A stretch of DNA of 64,000 nucleotides, taken from positions 1 through 64,000 of the forward strand of contig NW_026570307.1 in assembly GCF_019649055.1 (NCBI RefSeq). Reading direction: 5' to 3'. Under the pieces are notes generated by a model. That model made no database searches. It saw only the letters and a list, made by a program, of their open reading frames with translations, and was not told where the DNA came from. The stretch is from Paramacrobiotus metropolitanus. Taxonomy: Eukaryota > Tardigrada > Eutardigrada > Parachela > Macrobiotidae. The translations under genes and the position numbers were made by a program. Every line of letters begins with the position of its first letter. Within the stretch, counting starts at the first letter, position 1. Positions 1-11,418 of the stretch are shown piece after piece.

Positions 1-1568
1 AATACTACTCTCCTTACAATGGACTGCAAAAATGACTACACAGTACTCCACTTCTACTGTTCCTGGGAGAATTCGTATATTCTTTCCTAATTACGACTGA
101 ATTAAACTATAGTAATGAGAGAAAAATCCTGTAAATGTCATCAATCTCCCGTTAATACTCTGCCGGTTGAGCTTTTGCCCTTGCAACAAATTGATCAAAA
201 ACACCATTTGGACCTTCCGGTTCATGAGCGCTCGCGCCTCGTAACCTTTAGAAATCATTCTGTGCACAGCGGAAAATATAACTTAACGGATACTTCTAGG
301 AGAAATGGCTTAAGCCCAGTCTTCCTTTCTAGATAGTAAATTTTGTAGTATTGTTTACGTAACTTACGTCACGTAAGTGGCAGGTTTTAGGAGCAGACAA
401 CCCGCTAAGCGGGACTTCAACGTCTGGTCGGTAAAAAGCTAAACTAAAAAGCTACTGATCTGGCTGCGCGATACTTTCGTATATTTCTCATAACTGGTCA
501 CTTCACTCACTTCAGTCACTTGTAAACACTTTGAAGAAATTGGCCACCGGTCCATTCAAGATTGGGATGATCACCGGGATGATCGGATATAGCATTATTA
601 GTATACAGTACAATAAGGCCGATGACTAGTTGTCCAAAACATGAGCAGAAGTGGCCAACTATTACGAAATACCCAAGTAGTAGCGCTTATATGTAATGGT
701 GCATATCAGTGCTTTTTCGTTTTAAAATTTTCTTGGACCACTGGTCAGCTCGATGACCATCACAATGCACCAACCTTGAAGCACTCGTTGTGGTCTATCG
801 TTTGAGCTATTGAAGTATTCTGTGGGATTCTACTGTCAGTTGTTACAAACGGCATTAGATGACATGTCGGTGCATTATATGGTTCCCATGCGTGTTAGTT
901 TGACATGGTCATGTCCCGCTTGACCTATGGTCGCTTAAATTTTGAAAAAATTTCTTTTTCTTACTTGAATTTTTCTATTCCAGACTGCCGATTTTCAAAA
1001 CTGTAGTCCCATCCGTTCTAGTATCTGGTTTTGCTGGATTTACCAACTTTACTTTTCAGCTCTAGAATCGTTTTTTTAGCTTGACTTGAACTCAGGTTAT
1101 TATCACTGTCACGTTCTTTCGTATTGCTTTGCCATGTTAAAATTCCGAGTAAGAGTATAAAACGAAAAAACTTTGCAGAAGCATTTATCGGTTAACCGAG
1201 CATATTAAAGAAGCTAATTTTATAACTCCGCAAAACAAAATCCGGAAGATATTCAGAGCGACAGGCAAAGATATTAGGTACAGAATGGATTTATCAAACC
1301 AAACAACATTAAAAATTTACGGTGTCACAAGACAAATTCGGAAAGCGACATCATTGCAAAAGCCAAAAGGCACACTGAATGAGTTAAAAGTTGGTGCAAA
1401 ACTGCAAATCAAAGTTCTAATTATAACGCGTGCCGGATGATAGCTCACGCTGACGCTCAGATTTCCCACGTCTGCTGAGAATTTCTCGTTCAGCGTTCAT
1501 CTTCGCCTCCCGGTTAAATTATGGATTTTTCTGCTTCTGTCTGTTGCATCTATTACGTTTTCCAGGGC
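1..1568. other. No recognisable gene
   Basis: The sequence is AT-rich. Its only open frame (115-336, plus strand) is short, has no recognisable domain and has no convincing splice sites feeding it. No RNA gene or repeat was seen by eye. Confidence 0.5.
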
Positions 1569-2030
1569 CTACATCAGATTCTGAAGGTTGCCAATTGCTA
1601 TTTCAAGATCCCTTAAAGCAAGACTGAGCTTTTCCACCTACAAGCACAAGAGTCATGGACTCAAGAAACGCCCTACAAAAGCTGTTCCAAGAACCACAGT
1701 ACGAGTACAGAAGATACTAACCTCTTCCGACAGCGATTTGAGCTGCTCCCTTAATTTATGTTCTCCTTTCATGAATAGCCAGAACAGGTAGACGCAAAAT
1801 ATGAAGCAGACGAAAAGAGTTGCTCCAAGAAAGTATGCTGCAATATCACCTCTTCGAATTTCACTAAGCGTAAGTGAGTTTGTTAGTGGCGGCGTCAGTC
1901 CCAGCCATGCTGGTGCAAAACAAAGCCAAGCTGTCGGATGCAACGCCCCGCGGTGCATAAATACGGATATGACAGTTTTCCTGTAACAAGTATATGGAAA
2001 TGGATTAGTGCGTCGATATGATACACTCAC
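1569..2030 (-). CDS. Hypothetical small single-pass membrane protein with C-terminal coiled coil
   Basis: Not recognised. Two minus-strand exons fit: 2030-1722, which ends at GAAGAG|GTTAGT, and 1637-1569, which follows an AG acceptor and ends in TAG. They join in phase to give about 125 aa. The central part has a strongly hydrophobic segment (IAAYFLGATLFVCFIFCVYL) followed by a basic stop-transfer region (MKGEHKLREQ). After that comes a heptad-like helix (LKSLSEE, then VEKLSLALRDLEIAIGNLQN) that runs smoothly across the splice junction, which is the best evidence for a real gene. The N-terminal start is uncertain: an acceptor-like TTACAG near 1981 may mark an exon start, with an earlier ATG exon near 2200 that would encode a basic, mitochondrial-presequence-like peptide. 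That join is out of phase as read, so the start is not settled. Confidence 0.4.
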
Positions 2031-2944
2031 CAGGCCAACAACTGCGTACTGTAACTGAATACACTTTTTGGCGAGCTAAGTTTTTCTTGAAAAATGCTGC
2101 AAGTCATAAAATTCTGAAAACACCGGAATATGTTACTTGCGTTCGTGCAAGCATGCTAACAGTAAGACTGGATCTGCTGGTAACCACGAGCTTTTTCCAC
2201 ATCATAATTATGGCGTACGTAATATTGTGAACAAATGAATTTGGAGCTAAATCCCATTTGTACATGTGCTTCTTAAAATTTATTGACCCTGCTCATCGAG
2301 AATTATAACAGAAACTGCTCCAGCCACGATCGCAAGCAACTTTCAGACTTTCCCGCCATTGTCCGAGTACTCAGTTCGTCCAACAGGCGATGTCAGCATT
2401 CAGCACCATGAATACTGTACTGCAAAAACAAAAACTATTTCAGGTAAGTACTGTATTGCCACGAAATTATTTACTTACTAAAAGTAAGTACAGAACACAA
2501 TTTTTAAAAACAAATTAAGGACCAGGCTTGGTAGAAAGGAATCCAGAGTCCAGACTACGGATATAGTATAGTATTTTCCCAGATGAATGGCCAATTCGTG
2601 ATTCTCGCCGAGACTGCAGACTGGCAGTGTGTCATTTTGACGTCACTAACAAACAGGGATTTTGGAGTGCGCCAACAGGAGAATTATGCATTCGCTCTGT
2701 TTCTGTTCGTGTTGACGTGTACTGGCGTCCCTTAGTACACATCGGTACTACTTTACTACTTCTTCCCTTACAACTAAGGCTTAGGCTTTACTACATCTTC
2801 TACGCGAGTCCTGACCCCGAGTCTACTTCGACTTCTCAGAAATCCCCAGCAGAGAACTTTGACCGCGACTTGCCATTTCGATGACCGCGCTTCGATGACG
2901 TAAACTCAACCTATTGTTCTAGTGGTAGTTGACCTGATGTTCTC

Positions 2945-2989
2945 ATTAGTCCACGTGTAGTGATGCAGCGGTGTGATTAGTCCACGTGT
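2945..2989 (+). repeat. Pair of E-box-containing direct repeats
   Basis: ATTAGTCCACGTGT occurs at 2945-2958 and again at 2976-2989, each carrying a CACGTG palindrome. CCTATTGTTCT is also repeated (about 2910 and 3025). They lie 95-140 bp upstream of a TATA box, which suggests a promoter or the U3 part of a solo LTR. No TG..CA ends or target-site duplication were established. Confidence 0.4.
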
Positions 2990-3080
2990 CCTCAGACGTC
3001 TCTTATTGGTTAGCGTGTAAATCCCTATTGTTCTCAGACCCGTACCTGCGCGTACGAAGAGCCAGCACTTGCGGTTTGGC

Positions 3081-3087
3081 TATATAA
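3081..3087 (+). promoter_or_regulatory. TATA box, core-promoter-like
   Basis: TATATAA sits in the GC-richer context GGCTATATAAGGCGCTCG. The spacing to a plausible start site about 30 bp downstream is typical of a strong metazoan TATA promoter. No coding exon that would use it was identified downstream. It lies 1.2 kb from TRMT61A, so a solo LTR or a noncoding transcript are alternatives. Confidence 0.35.
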
Positions 3088-4291
3088 GGCGCTCGACCGC
3101 GAGTGAAATGTCAAGAGTTGTAATCCCAACAAAGTAGAGTCTTGTTACTCGATCTGATTAACTTCAGGCTTTTGCTCTGGTCTTCTCTTTCCAAGTGAGG
3201 CTGTTCAAACTGACCTCTGGGTGACCTTTCACCTATTGTCAGGGGTCATTCCTCTATCTCGTCGACGTGCATTATCATCTTCGGATAATCTCGTGACGTA
3301 ACAGGTTACCCATTTGATCCCACTTGATTTGCCGTGACCTTTCGGTCTCATCATCATCTTCATGCCCTGTAGCGCCAGGTTGATGGATATCTCTTATCGC
3401 TTCTGCTAACATCTAGCGTCGGACAGGTAACGTATACTTCTCCGTCGTGTATTTCTCGTGTTTGCAGGACCCGGACCTCTTCTTCTTTCCTTTCCTACTT
3501 CATACCAGATCAACGTAATCTTCTACCATCTTCCGTAACAGTTTGAGACAGAGTCGCTCTATCCGACTGGACGTGGTCGGACTAGTGGATACGGTACCCA
3601 CTTCACTGTGTTAGGTCTTTAATTCGTCTTTAATTCACGTGCTAAAATTTTCGAGGCGGTAATGCAATATCGTGGCCATAGCACCTGCGCTAAATTTAAG
3701 AATACCGTAACCATTTTATCACACATTTTTCCTTGTTTGCAGAGAATGGTTTTTCGTAAATTTTCATGTATCTGCCCAATTTAATAACAACATAGTTTGC
3801 AGAACGCGCACTGTTTTAAAAAGTGCCGGGATAAGCACTTGTTGTTGCGGGCCTACGATGACTTCCCGGCGCACCGTAGGCGCACGGCTGCCAACCGCCA
3901 CAGGGTACCATCCTGGCGAGAATCGTCAATGGCTGCAACAGACCAGCAACGCTACGGCCACAGTCTGATATAAATTCATACAATACGTATATATAAATTC
4001 ATGTACGGTGACTATGTACCAGATACCTTTAATAGGCGACCGCTTTGGGTAGACGGTCAAGCAACTTGGAAACATGCACTCGAGTCTTGACTCGGACTGG
4101 TTGCGAAATCACACACCTTTTAAATTTTTCGCTCGACTTTCAAGACTTTTTTCGGTTTTGTCTCCTTAAAATTCATTCGAAAGCTTTGTTTATGACTTTA
4201 TGACTCTCTTGTTCTCGCAAATATTTAGTTTGACTTTATTTTTAACGGACGGTTACGAGCCTTAGCCCATAGCGTAGCAAATTCTATCACC

Positions 4292-5191
4292 ATGAGCATA
4301 TTAAACACGAACGACACCGTCTCCGAAGGCGATACCGTTATTGTGCACGTGGATTTCGCGACACTACTCTCCGTGCGCGTTGATCCCACGGTCCGCGAAC
4401 CGACCGTCCAGACGAAATACGGTGCGATCCCGTATAAAAACCTCATCGGGCACAAGTACGGCACCAAGTACCATTGCAAAAAGGGTTATGTTTTTATCCT
4501 CCGAGCCACGCCGGAACTGTGGACGAAGACCCTGCCATTTCGCACGCAGATTCTGTACTTGCCCGATATCAGTATGATCATCATGCATCTGGACCTCCGA
4601 CCTGGCTGCATGGTGGGCGAATCGGGTACGGGATCTGGGTCCCTCTCGCACACTATCGCCCGCACCATTGCGCCTCACGGACATCTGTACACCTTTGACT
4701 ACCATGATCTTCGTGTACAGCAAGCGGAGAAAGAATTCCTCCAACACGGCCTGAATCATGTTATCACGGCCCGCAAAGCCGACGTGTACGCCGAGGGCTA
4801 TCTAGAGCTGGACGGTATTCTCGATGCCATCCTGCTGGATCTTCCGCGACCGTGGGTGGCGGTGCCAAAAGTCAAGAAGGCGCTGAAAAGAAGTTGTGGC
4901 GGAGCGCGCATAGGCTCGTTTTCACCGTGTATTGAGCAGGTGCAGCGGACTTGTTTGGCATTGAAGCAGGAAGGTTTTGCGGATATTGTCACCCTGGAGT
5001 GCTTGATGAGACCACTGGAAGTTAAAGCAATTACGGTGAACTGTTGGAATGAGCCCAAAGAGCCAGAGGCCGCAGCGGAAGGTGGAAAGCCGTTGAAAAG
5101 TCCGTTTTCGCAGACGACGTTCCCGGCAACGATTGTGCCGGGAGATGTTCCCGGTCATTCCGGATATCTTACCTTTGCATCTTTATTTTAG
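4292..5191 (+). CDS. TRMT61A: tRNA (adenine-58-N1)-methyltransferase catalytic subunit TRMT61A
   Basis: A 299-aa protein in one exon, close to the usual length of the family (about 290 aa). With the TRMT6 partner, TRMT61A forms the nuclear enzyme that places m1A at position 58 of tRNA, using S-adenosylmethionine. The SAM-binding motif I reads ESGTGSGSLSH at about residues 110-120. The catalytic aspartate is retained in ILLDLPRPW, the family signature FSPCIEQVQRT is intact, and the C-terminus ends with the typical GHSGYLTFAS. The motif II acidic residue is Asp (FDYH) where the human protein has Glu (VEFH), a conservative change. The start ATG is preceded by CTATCACC, a reasonable Kozak context. 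Unlike every other confidently named gene here except the BTB gene, it has no introns, so a retroposed copy is possible. Family assignment is firm. Confidence 0.93.
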   Translation: MSILNTNDTVSEGDTVIVHVDFATLLSVRVDPTVREPTVQTKYGAIPYKNLIGHKYGTKYHCKKGYVFILRATPELWTKTLPFRTQILYLPDISMIIMHLDLRPGCMVGESGTGSGSLSHTIARTIAPHGHLYTFDYHDLRVQQAEKEFLQHGLNHVITARKADVYAEGYLELDGILDAILLDLPRPWVAVPKVKKALKRSCGGARIGSFSPCIEQVQRTCLALKQEGFADIVTLECLMRPLEVKAITVNCWNEPKEPEAAAEGGKPLKSPFSQTTFPATIVPGDVPGHSGYLTFASLF

Positions 5192-5912
5192 GTTTTAGAT
5201 AACTGTTAAGTATAGATTTGTTTTTAAAAGTTCACCGTTACTGAATCCATGGTTGCTGCCTTTTTTTGGAGCCTTTGAATGCTTTTTTTTGCGAATGATC
5301 GTATGTTTTGAGCTGTGTTTATGCCTCAGGAAGATTAAAAAAATTCGAAACATTTTTGCTGTTGCTTGAGCCATGAACCTCTTGCGAAGTTGGAAAGGTT
5401 AGTTTCCGTCTTATTTTCGTAAAAATCTTTGCCGACAAGTGTAATGCGTTGTTATCGGACTTACTTGGTCGGAGTTGACCAAGAAATTTATAAATTTTAT
5501 CATCTTGGACACACCGCATAGATACAAACGTCCTGTACGAGTAAGTACTTACTTTATTAACAAATTCGAATTTTACAAACGGTAACCACATGATATTGTG
5601 GACAATACATGCATGCTTCTTCGTCTGTTAGATAAAACAAAATACTCAACAAAACTTACAACGTTACTCGTAGGTGATATCAATTCTAAAAGGAGGGTGC
5701 ACCAAAAATGTTCAGTTTTCACGTACACAGCACTGAACGGCCGAGATCACCACAAGCAGCACCTATTTATACGTACACGAGAACTGCACCCTATCACCAT
5801 TCCCCGCACAAAAAGAGCCCTGAGACAGTGGATATACGACTATAAATCAGCACTGTATGCGAGTTAGTGTAAAAACTAAAAAACCGCGAAATACCGTAAA
5901 TAATACCGCAAT
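5192..5912. other. Intergenic between TRMT61A (+) and the BAZ-like gene (-)
   Basis: The two genes converge here, so this holds both 3' ends. Small open frames at 5319-5591 (-) and 5598-5867 (+) have no recognisable content and no splice support. Confidence 0.5.
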
Positions 5913-8900
5913 TTACTCGGAAGGGGAATTATCAAGAGCAGGATCCGGTTGGACAGAAATTCTTTGATCGTTGTCCGTGCTGGGTTCCAGCGGTTCCTCT
6001 AATCGAGGATATTTTACAGGGGTACCGAGACTTCCCGTCGAACTGCGGCGCTTCTTCTCCGGGGTTCCTTCTTCCGAAGTGAGCTCCGAGAAATCAACAC
6101 AGGGAGCAAGCGGCGTTCCTTCGTGTGCGTCGACTTTCTTTTCACCGTTTTCTGCTTCCGGCGTCGTGGACATTTTCTGCACCACCACGACGTTTCGCGC
6201 CGCAGAGTCGGCGGACATTACGACGCAATCTCCGCATAAATTCTCCGGCGTGAAATCCATGCAGTCGTCATAATGGAAAACTGATGCACAACCGTAGCAC
6301 CGTCGCATCCGATTTCGTCGCTGCTTTATGCCGCACAACTTGCACTGTTCATTGCCGATCCGGCGTTCCCATCGGATGCAGTTATCCAACAGTTTACACA
6401 GGTAATAAATCCGCGACAAATTCATTGTCTCTTCGACAACAGTCTTCCAGGTTTTCTCCATCATTGTGTGGAATTCTTTATGCATCAGTACCGGAGAGAT
6501 GGCCGAAAATACCCAGACAATGAACTGCTTAAATTCAGCCAAATCGGCACAGTCCAACTTTTCTTTCCAATCGGGATCAACCGATTTAATTAAAAACTGA
6601 TTGTCGGCCAAATCCGCGAAAACTTTAGCGAAAAAATCTTTCAAAATCGCCAACAACCCTTCAGCAATATTGGGCAGAGGTCGTGCCGACGTCTGGGAGA
6701 GCTTTTGAATATCGGCTTGTAAACGCATTTTCAAGCGGCCTTCCCTGATACCCATGGGATTCAGTTGAGCAATTAAATGCGGAATACTTTTAGCATCGTA
6801 CATGGTCCATGCATTGGCAGCGGAGGGAGGGAAAATGAGACGCGAATCACACTTGCGATATTTCCCGTCCGGCTGGAGATAATAGGGCTCCTGTGGACGG
6901 TTGGGATAGACAAAATTGCTCAGCACGGTGGGTAGAGGATTGGCCGTCAGATCCAATTTCTTTGGATACACCGGGGAAGACCAGCCAGATTCTACCAAAA
7001 GCCCGGAACAGAGTTCCGGAAAATGCCAGTACCGGTTGAATTGTCGATCGTATCCCAGGCAGTCCGAGTGCGACATGTAACCGGAAAATATCTTGGCTTC
7101 CTAAAACACAAACACCAATACTTTTCTTTTCGAATGAAAAGCATCAAAACATAGTTACGTATCACCATTTCGGGATATGACTTACTCCGTGTGATGGCAG
7201 TTCTTCTCATTTCAGATTTTCAATATCAGTAAGAACAATAGAAACTGCATTACCTCGCCCTCCGTTTCTGCTTCCACTTTTTCAGCATTCAGCTTTTCAA
7301 TATCTTTGGTCACCGTTTTTATTTCATCTGTGGAAAACTACCATGTAAGAAGCCGCATACGTTTAGCACATACACATGTCTAATTATCGTTTATACCACT
7401 TATGTACGTCCTTTCCCGGTCTTCGGAACGGGTTGCCTTCGAGCGTTCATCGAACAGTTTCAGTTTTTCTTCCATTTCTGCAAAGAAGAAAACTGCATTC
7501 TTAACTCTCTTCAGTAAAGTTCGATGTACCACCCGCGTTGGTACTGATAATCCGAATGATACAGACTATAGAGTTGATACTAAGAAATATCGTAAACAAC
7601 GGAACAATTAATTACAGTAGCATCATAATGATCAATAACGATTATCATTATGCGTTCACGTACAGTGCTTTCTGTGATAACATTATCATTATTATATCAT
7701 TATTATTATTATTATTATCATTATAATAAACGTGCTGGTTCTTTGCAAAATTCACAATAAGTAAACTCGAAACAAGCGATGTAAGTACACTGAGTGCACC
7801 GTCTGTGTATAATATAAAACTTTCCGCGTCGGCGTAATAAACGTACCTAAAAGTGCAAGCTCTCTGGCTCGAACAGCAGCATCCAATCTCATTCTTTTAT
7901 CCCTAGAGCCGAGCAAATCGAAAAAAAAACATTGACAAATTATGTATGCTGTGATCAGTAGTCCATAAAGCAAACGTTAGGGCCAGTTCCAAGTCATAGC
8001 ACAAACAATAAAAACTTAGAGAGGAAACAGTTAGAGGATTGCTTACATGGCTTGTGCACATTCTTGTTCCAGCCTTCCTAAGCACGCGTTCACAAATCCG
8101 GTGTCCTGAATCAAAATTTTGTGGGCCATGTTGAGAAGCATAATTCGCTCTTCAGGAGTGAAATCAGCTACGTCGACATATTTCAGCTTTTCCAATATAA
8201 CAAGAAACTGAAAAGCGAGGTCCCAAATGTAACAATGCAAAAATCTGCCTAATCCACAGTAACTTGGAAAATACGGTCAACTAACAAAAGCAGTTAACAA
8301 AAACGTCGTCTCACCTCTTCTGGATACGGGATTTCTTTATATTTTTTCACCACGACCATATACTGCCGCAATGTTTCACACGCGAGGATATGGTCACCAG
8401 CTAATTTTTGCACACTGACAGTAAATTCAGGAGGAATCTGAAAATCAAGACGTGAATCAACGACATGCTCCGTGTAAATATCCGAAATTAAGAGTAAAAG
8501 AAATGCAGATCAATTCTGAGGTACAACAGAAATTTTCAGGGTTTCCATTCTATTCGATTTCAGCTAAAAACAGCCTTCGCACTGAGAAATGTCTTTGTTT
8601 TGCAGCAATCGGAAGAAAAATCAAAAATAAAATGTTTACCTATATGTAAACCATTCACATTCTGAACGAACAAACTCACATGTAGTTTAGACTCAAAATC
8701 CTTTCGCTCATCAAACGCCCAAACAAACCAATTCAGGACAGATAGGTATGCCCCAATATTGCCATCTCGTAACAGCACCGCATTAACGAGAAATTCTGAA
8801 AGTATCGAAAGTTAAAAGGTGCACGTTCTCATATTTCCGTGGGCAATGGCTCACCATAGTCAAAGCGTTTCCGCTTATTGCGCGTGGGTTTATGCTCATA

Positions 8901-11418
8901 CTGCAGGATTTCGATAAACCGCCCGATACTTAATAAGTCCCCAACTTTCGTTGACGACACACCGGGAACCTCCATCGGTTCAGGCGCTGGTAAAGGCTTC
9001 CACACAAACTGTGTATCTTCATACACCTGGTAATGCCAACGCATGATACAATTAATTGCAAGTATGGAAAACAAGAAAAATGTTGATTAACAAAATGTCC
9101 ACTTACACATCGTAGTTTTTCTAAATCTTTAACAACCTTCTTTTCTTTTTCAACAGAACAGCGAGCAGTTAGTCCGCTCAATTCATATGCTCCAACAAGA
9201 TTCGTCCATATCGTACTTCTGGGAAGACTGTAAACAACATTCAAAAATGAGTATGGCAAACAGTAAACACGCATTCAATAAGATCAAAACAAACCAAGAA
9301 AATCAAAACGAGCCAAATTTTACAACCAATGTGGTCGATTAACCACCCTAGCACACTGTAAATACTAAGACACAAACGCTGGCGGTAAATGTCTTCAGTT
9401 TCTAGCATTTTTCGAACAAAAGGGTTTCTTTTTCATTTCAATTATCTTTCAGCTCCGATCTATATTCTTAACTGGTTTAAAAATTATCCAAAGAACGAAG
9501 AACCATTACCAACAATCAACCAAAGCGCACTTCGGCCACAGAAAATCTTGAAAATTCGTTGAAGCCTTACATAGACAGCAAAGGTAAAACTTCCGGTTTT
9601 CCTGATAGTACTACAACGTCGTTCGGTTTGGCCACAGCACTGGAAACCGCACTTGTATCCCGCCTATCCGCCACTTTGACGATTTTGGTGGGCCGCACCG
9701 TAGTGCTAGTTGTGGGGGCAATGGACACCTGAAAATAACAAATTATTGGTTTGTCATAACAAATAATCGGCTATGGATTCGTTTTGTAGTAGTAACATTT
9801 TAAAATTTTTACACATTTCACACATGCACTAACACACTTCAACACATCACCCCAAAATATGTGCCAATTTTGTAGAAAATCTCACCGGTAGAATTGGCAC
9901 TGTGGATGAGATAATGCGATACGAAGTGGTAGGCAAGACTGTGGATTGATTAGAGAACGCCACCGCAGTAGAAACGCCACCACTACCATTCTGCGCAATT
10001 TGAGTAATGGACAGTGCTTTTTTGGAAGTGTCCGATGACAACGTAGTCTAACCAGAATTAAAGAATTTGAATATGCTGCGGGTGTCCCAACAAGCGAACA
10101 TGATACAAATTAGCATTATTTTCGAATGGTGTAGACTGTAGAATAGTTCTGATGAACTAATATTTTTTCTAGCAAATTAATGTCATTTCTTTAAGTGTGT
10201 GTCTGTAAACACCGCATGTAAATCAGTAAACAGTTTGAATACAATAATACAATACTAGCAAAACTTAAGCTTTTACATACTTACTTACTTTTACAGTAAT
10301 AGCAACATGTACAGGAGTGAGAAACAAAACGATACCCAATTTTTAAATCCAGACAAACTCAGTTAAACTGAAAGAAATAAAAATTTCTTCTGTACTCTAT
10401 TCGAAGTCCATCCAATAAAAGTAAATAAAATATTGACTTCGTAAGTTCATATTGTGTCCCGTCAAATTATACCCAGAAGACGTCGAACAATAGGCGAAAC
10501 TAAGAGTACGGGGAAATCAGCCCAGATATAAATAATTCGAAGAGCCTTTTACGAAAGGTAGTAGAACATAAAAATTCTTTTCCCGCAAACACCGAATAAT
10601 TTTCTAGATAGAAAAGCCCGGGCAAACGAAATTTTAAGAGCAACCGAAAGCCACTGTTCTACGACCACCTAACGGCTAAAACACATGCGTATTCAAAACT
10701 TGAATCAGTAAGTACTGCTCGTAATTTTTAGCTATTATTATATTATAGTAAAATTTGCATGAGGACAGAGTAAGTACTATAATGTATAGTTTCATCATTC
10801 ATGGCTACGACTTACCCCTGGAGCGGGGATAACGATGACTTTCGGGGCATCCGGACCACTCACCCGATTGAGGGCGAACTTCTGCGTGCCAGCCTTGCCC
10901 GCCGTACCAGCCTTCCCGTCGTTCAAGGCCACCAAACGGAAGACAGACTGTACAGTCTGCAGGCCATTCGTGCTGGCAGCCGTACTCCCACTGGCGCTTC
11001 CCTCCTTGGCCTCAGAGTTCGGGGCAAGCTGGATAATATAACTGGGTCGAGCATTGCTTTTATCCGCACTTCCTTTGCTGGACGAAGGAATCGCAGTGGC
11101 GTCCACGGGAAGCAGATTGACGAAGGAAAACGTGCCCGCTTTCTCCGCGGTATTACTTCCGTTGGAGTCATTGGACATTAGGCGAAGTCGGGGGGAACTC
11201 TGGGGAAGATACATCTTCCTGGACTTATCCTGACTGTTTCCCGAACCCGAAGATTTGTTCTGATTGGAGATCGTTCTGGTTTCCAGGAGTTTTCGCGGAG
11301 TATCCGATGCACTGTTGGCTGGCAGGGCATCGCTGATTAACTTTGCCGCAGACGATAGCGTCTCACAGATCTCGGAATTAGCCGTCGTGTTCAACGCGGT
11401 GTCTTCCTGATCATCCAT
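5913..11418 (-). CDS. BAZ/ACF1-family chromatin remodeling protein (DDT-WHIM-PHD), no bromodomain
   Basis: Twelve exons join in phase to 1003 aa: 11418-10816, 10047-9886, 9728-9571, 9227-9107, 9026-8855, 8795-8680, 8437-8315, 8207-8047, 7902-7847, 7477-7400, 7327-7254 and 7100-5913. The donor at 7400 (A|GTGGTA) is weak but is the only one that keeps the frame. The first 300 residues are Ser/Thr/Ala-rich. Then come a DDT-like region from about residue 372 (KVGDLLSIGRFIEIL), a WHIM1-type helical region, a charged coiled coil (about 560-610), the WSD/WHIM2 signature LGYDRQFNRYWHF near 622, and a PHD-type zinc finger near 861-897 (CKLC, CYGC, FHYDDC, CGDC). This order is that of BAZ1/BAZ2 subunits of ISWI remodelers. 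The usual C-terminal bromodomain and any WAC or MBD domain are absent. An in-frame acceptor at 11461 allows an additional 5' exon, so the true N-terminus may lie upstream. Confidence 0.8.
7677..7730. repeat. ATT/ATC trinucleotide microsatellite
   Basis: Imperfect (ATT)n tract with interspersed ATC units, inside an intron of the BAZ-like gene. Confidence 0.8.

Larger units (their letters stand above)
2031..4291. other. Intergenic, with a promoter-like segment but no recognisable coding region
   Basis: The open frame at 2627-2884 is compositionally random and matches nothing recognised. The stretch 2880-3500 stands out: it is more GC-balanced than its surroundings and contains a TATA box and repeated short motifs, listed separately. 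The rest down to the TRMT61A start shows nothing that can be named. Confidence 0.5.
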
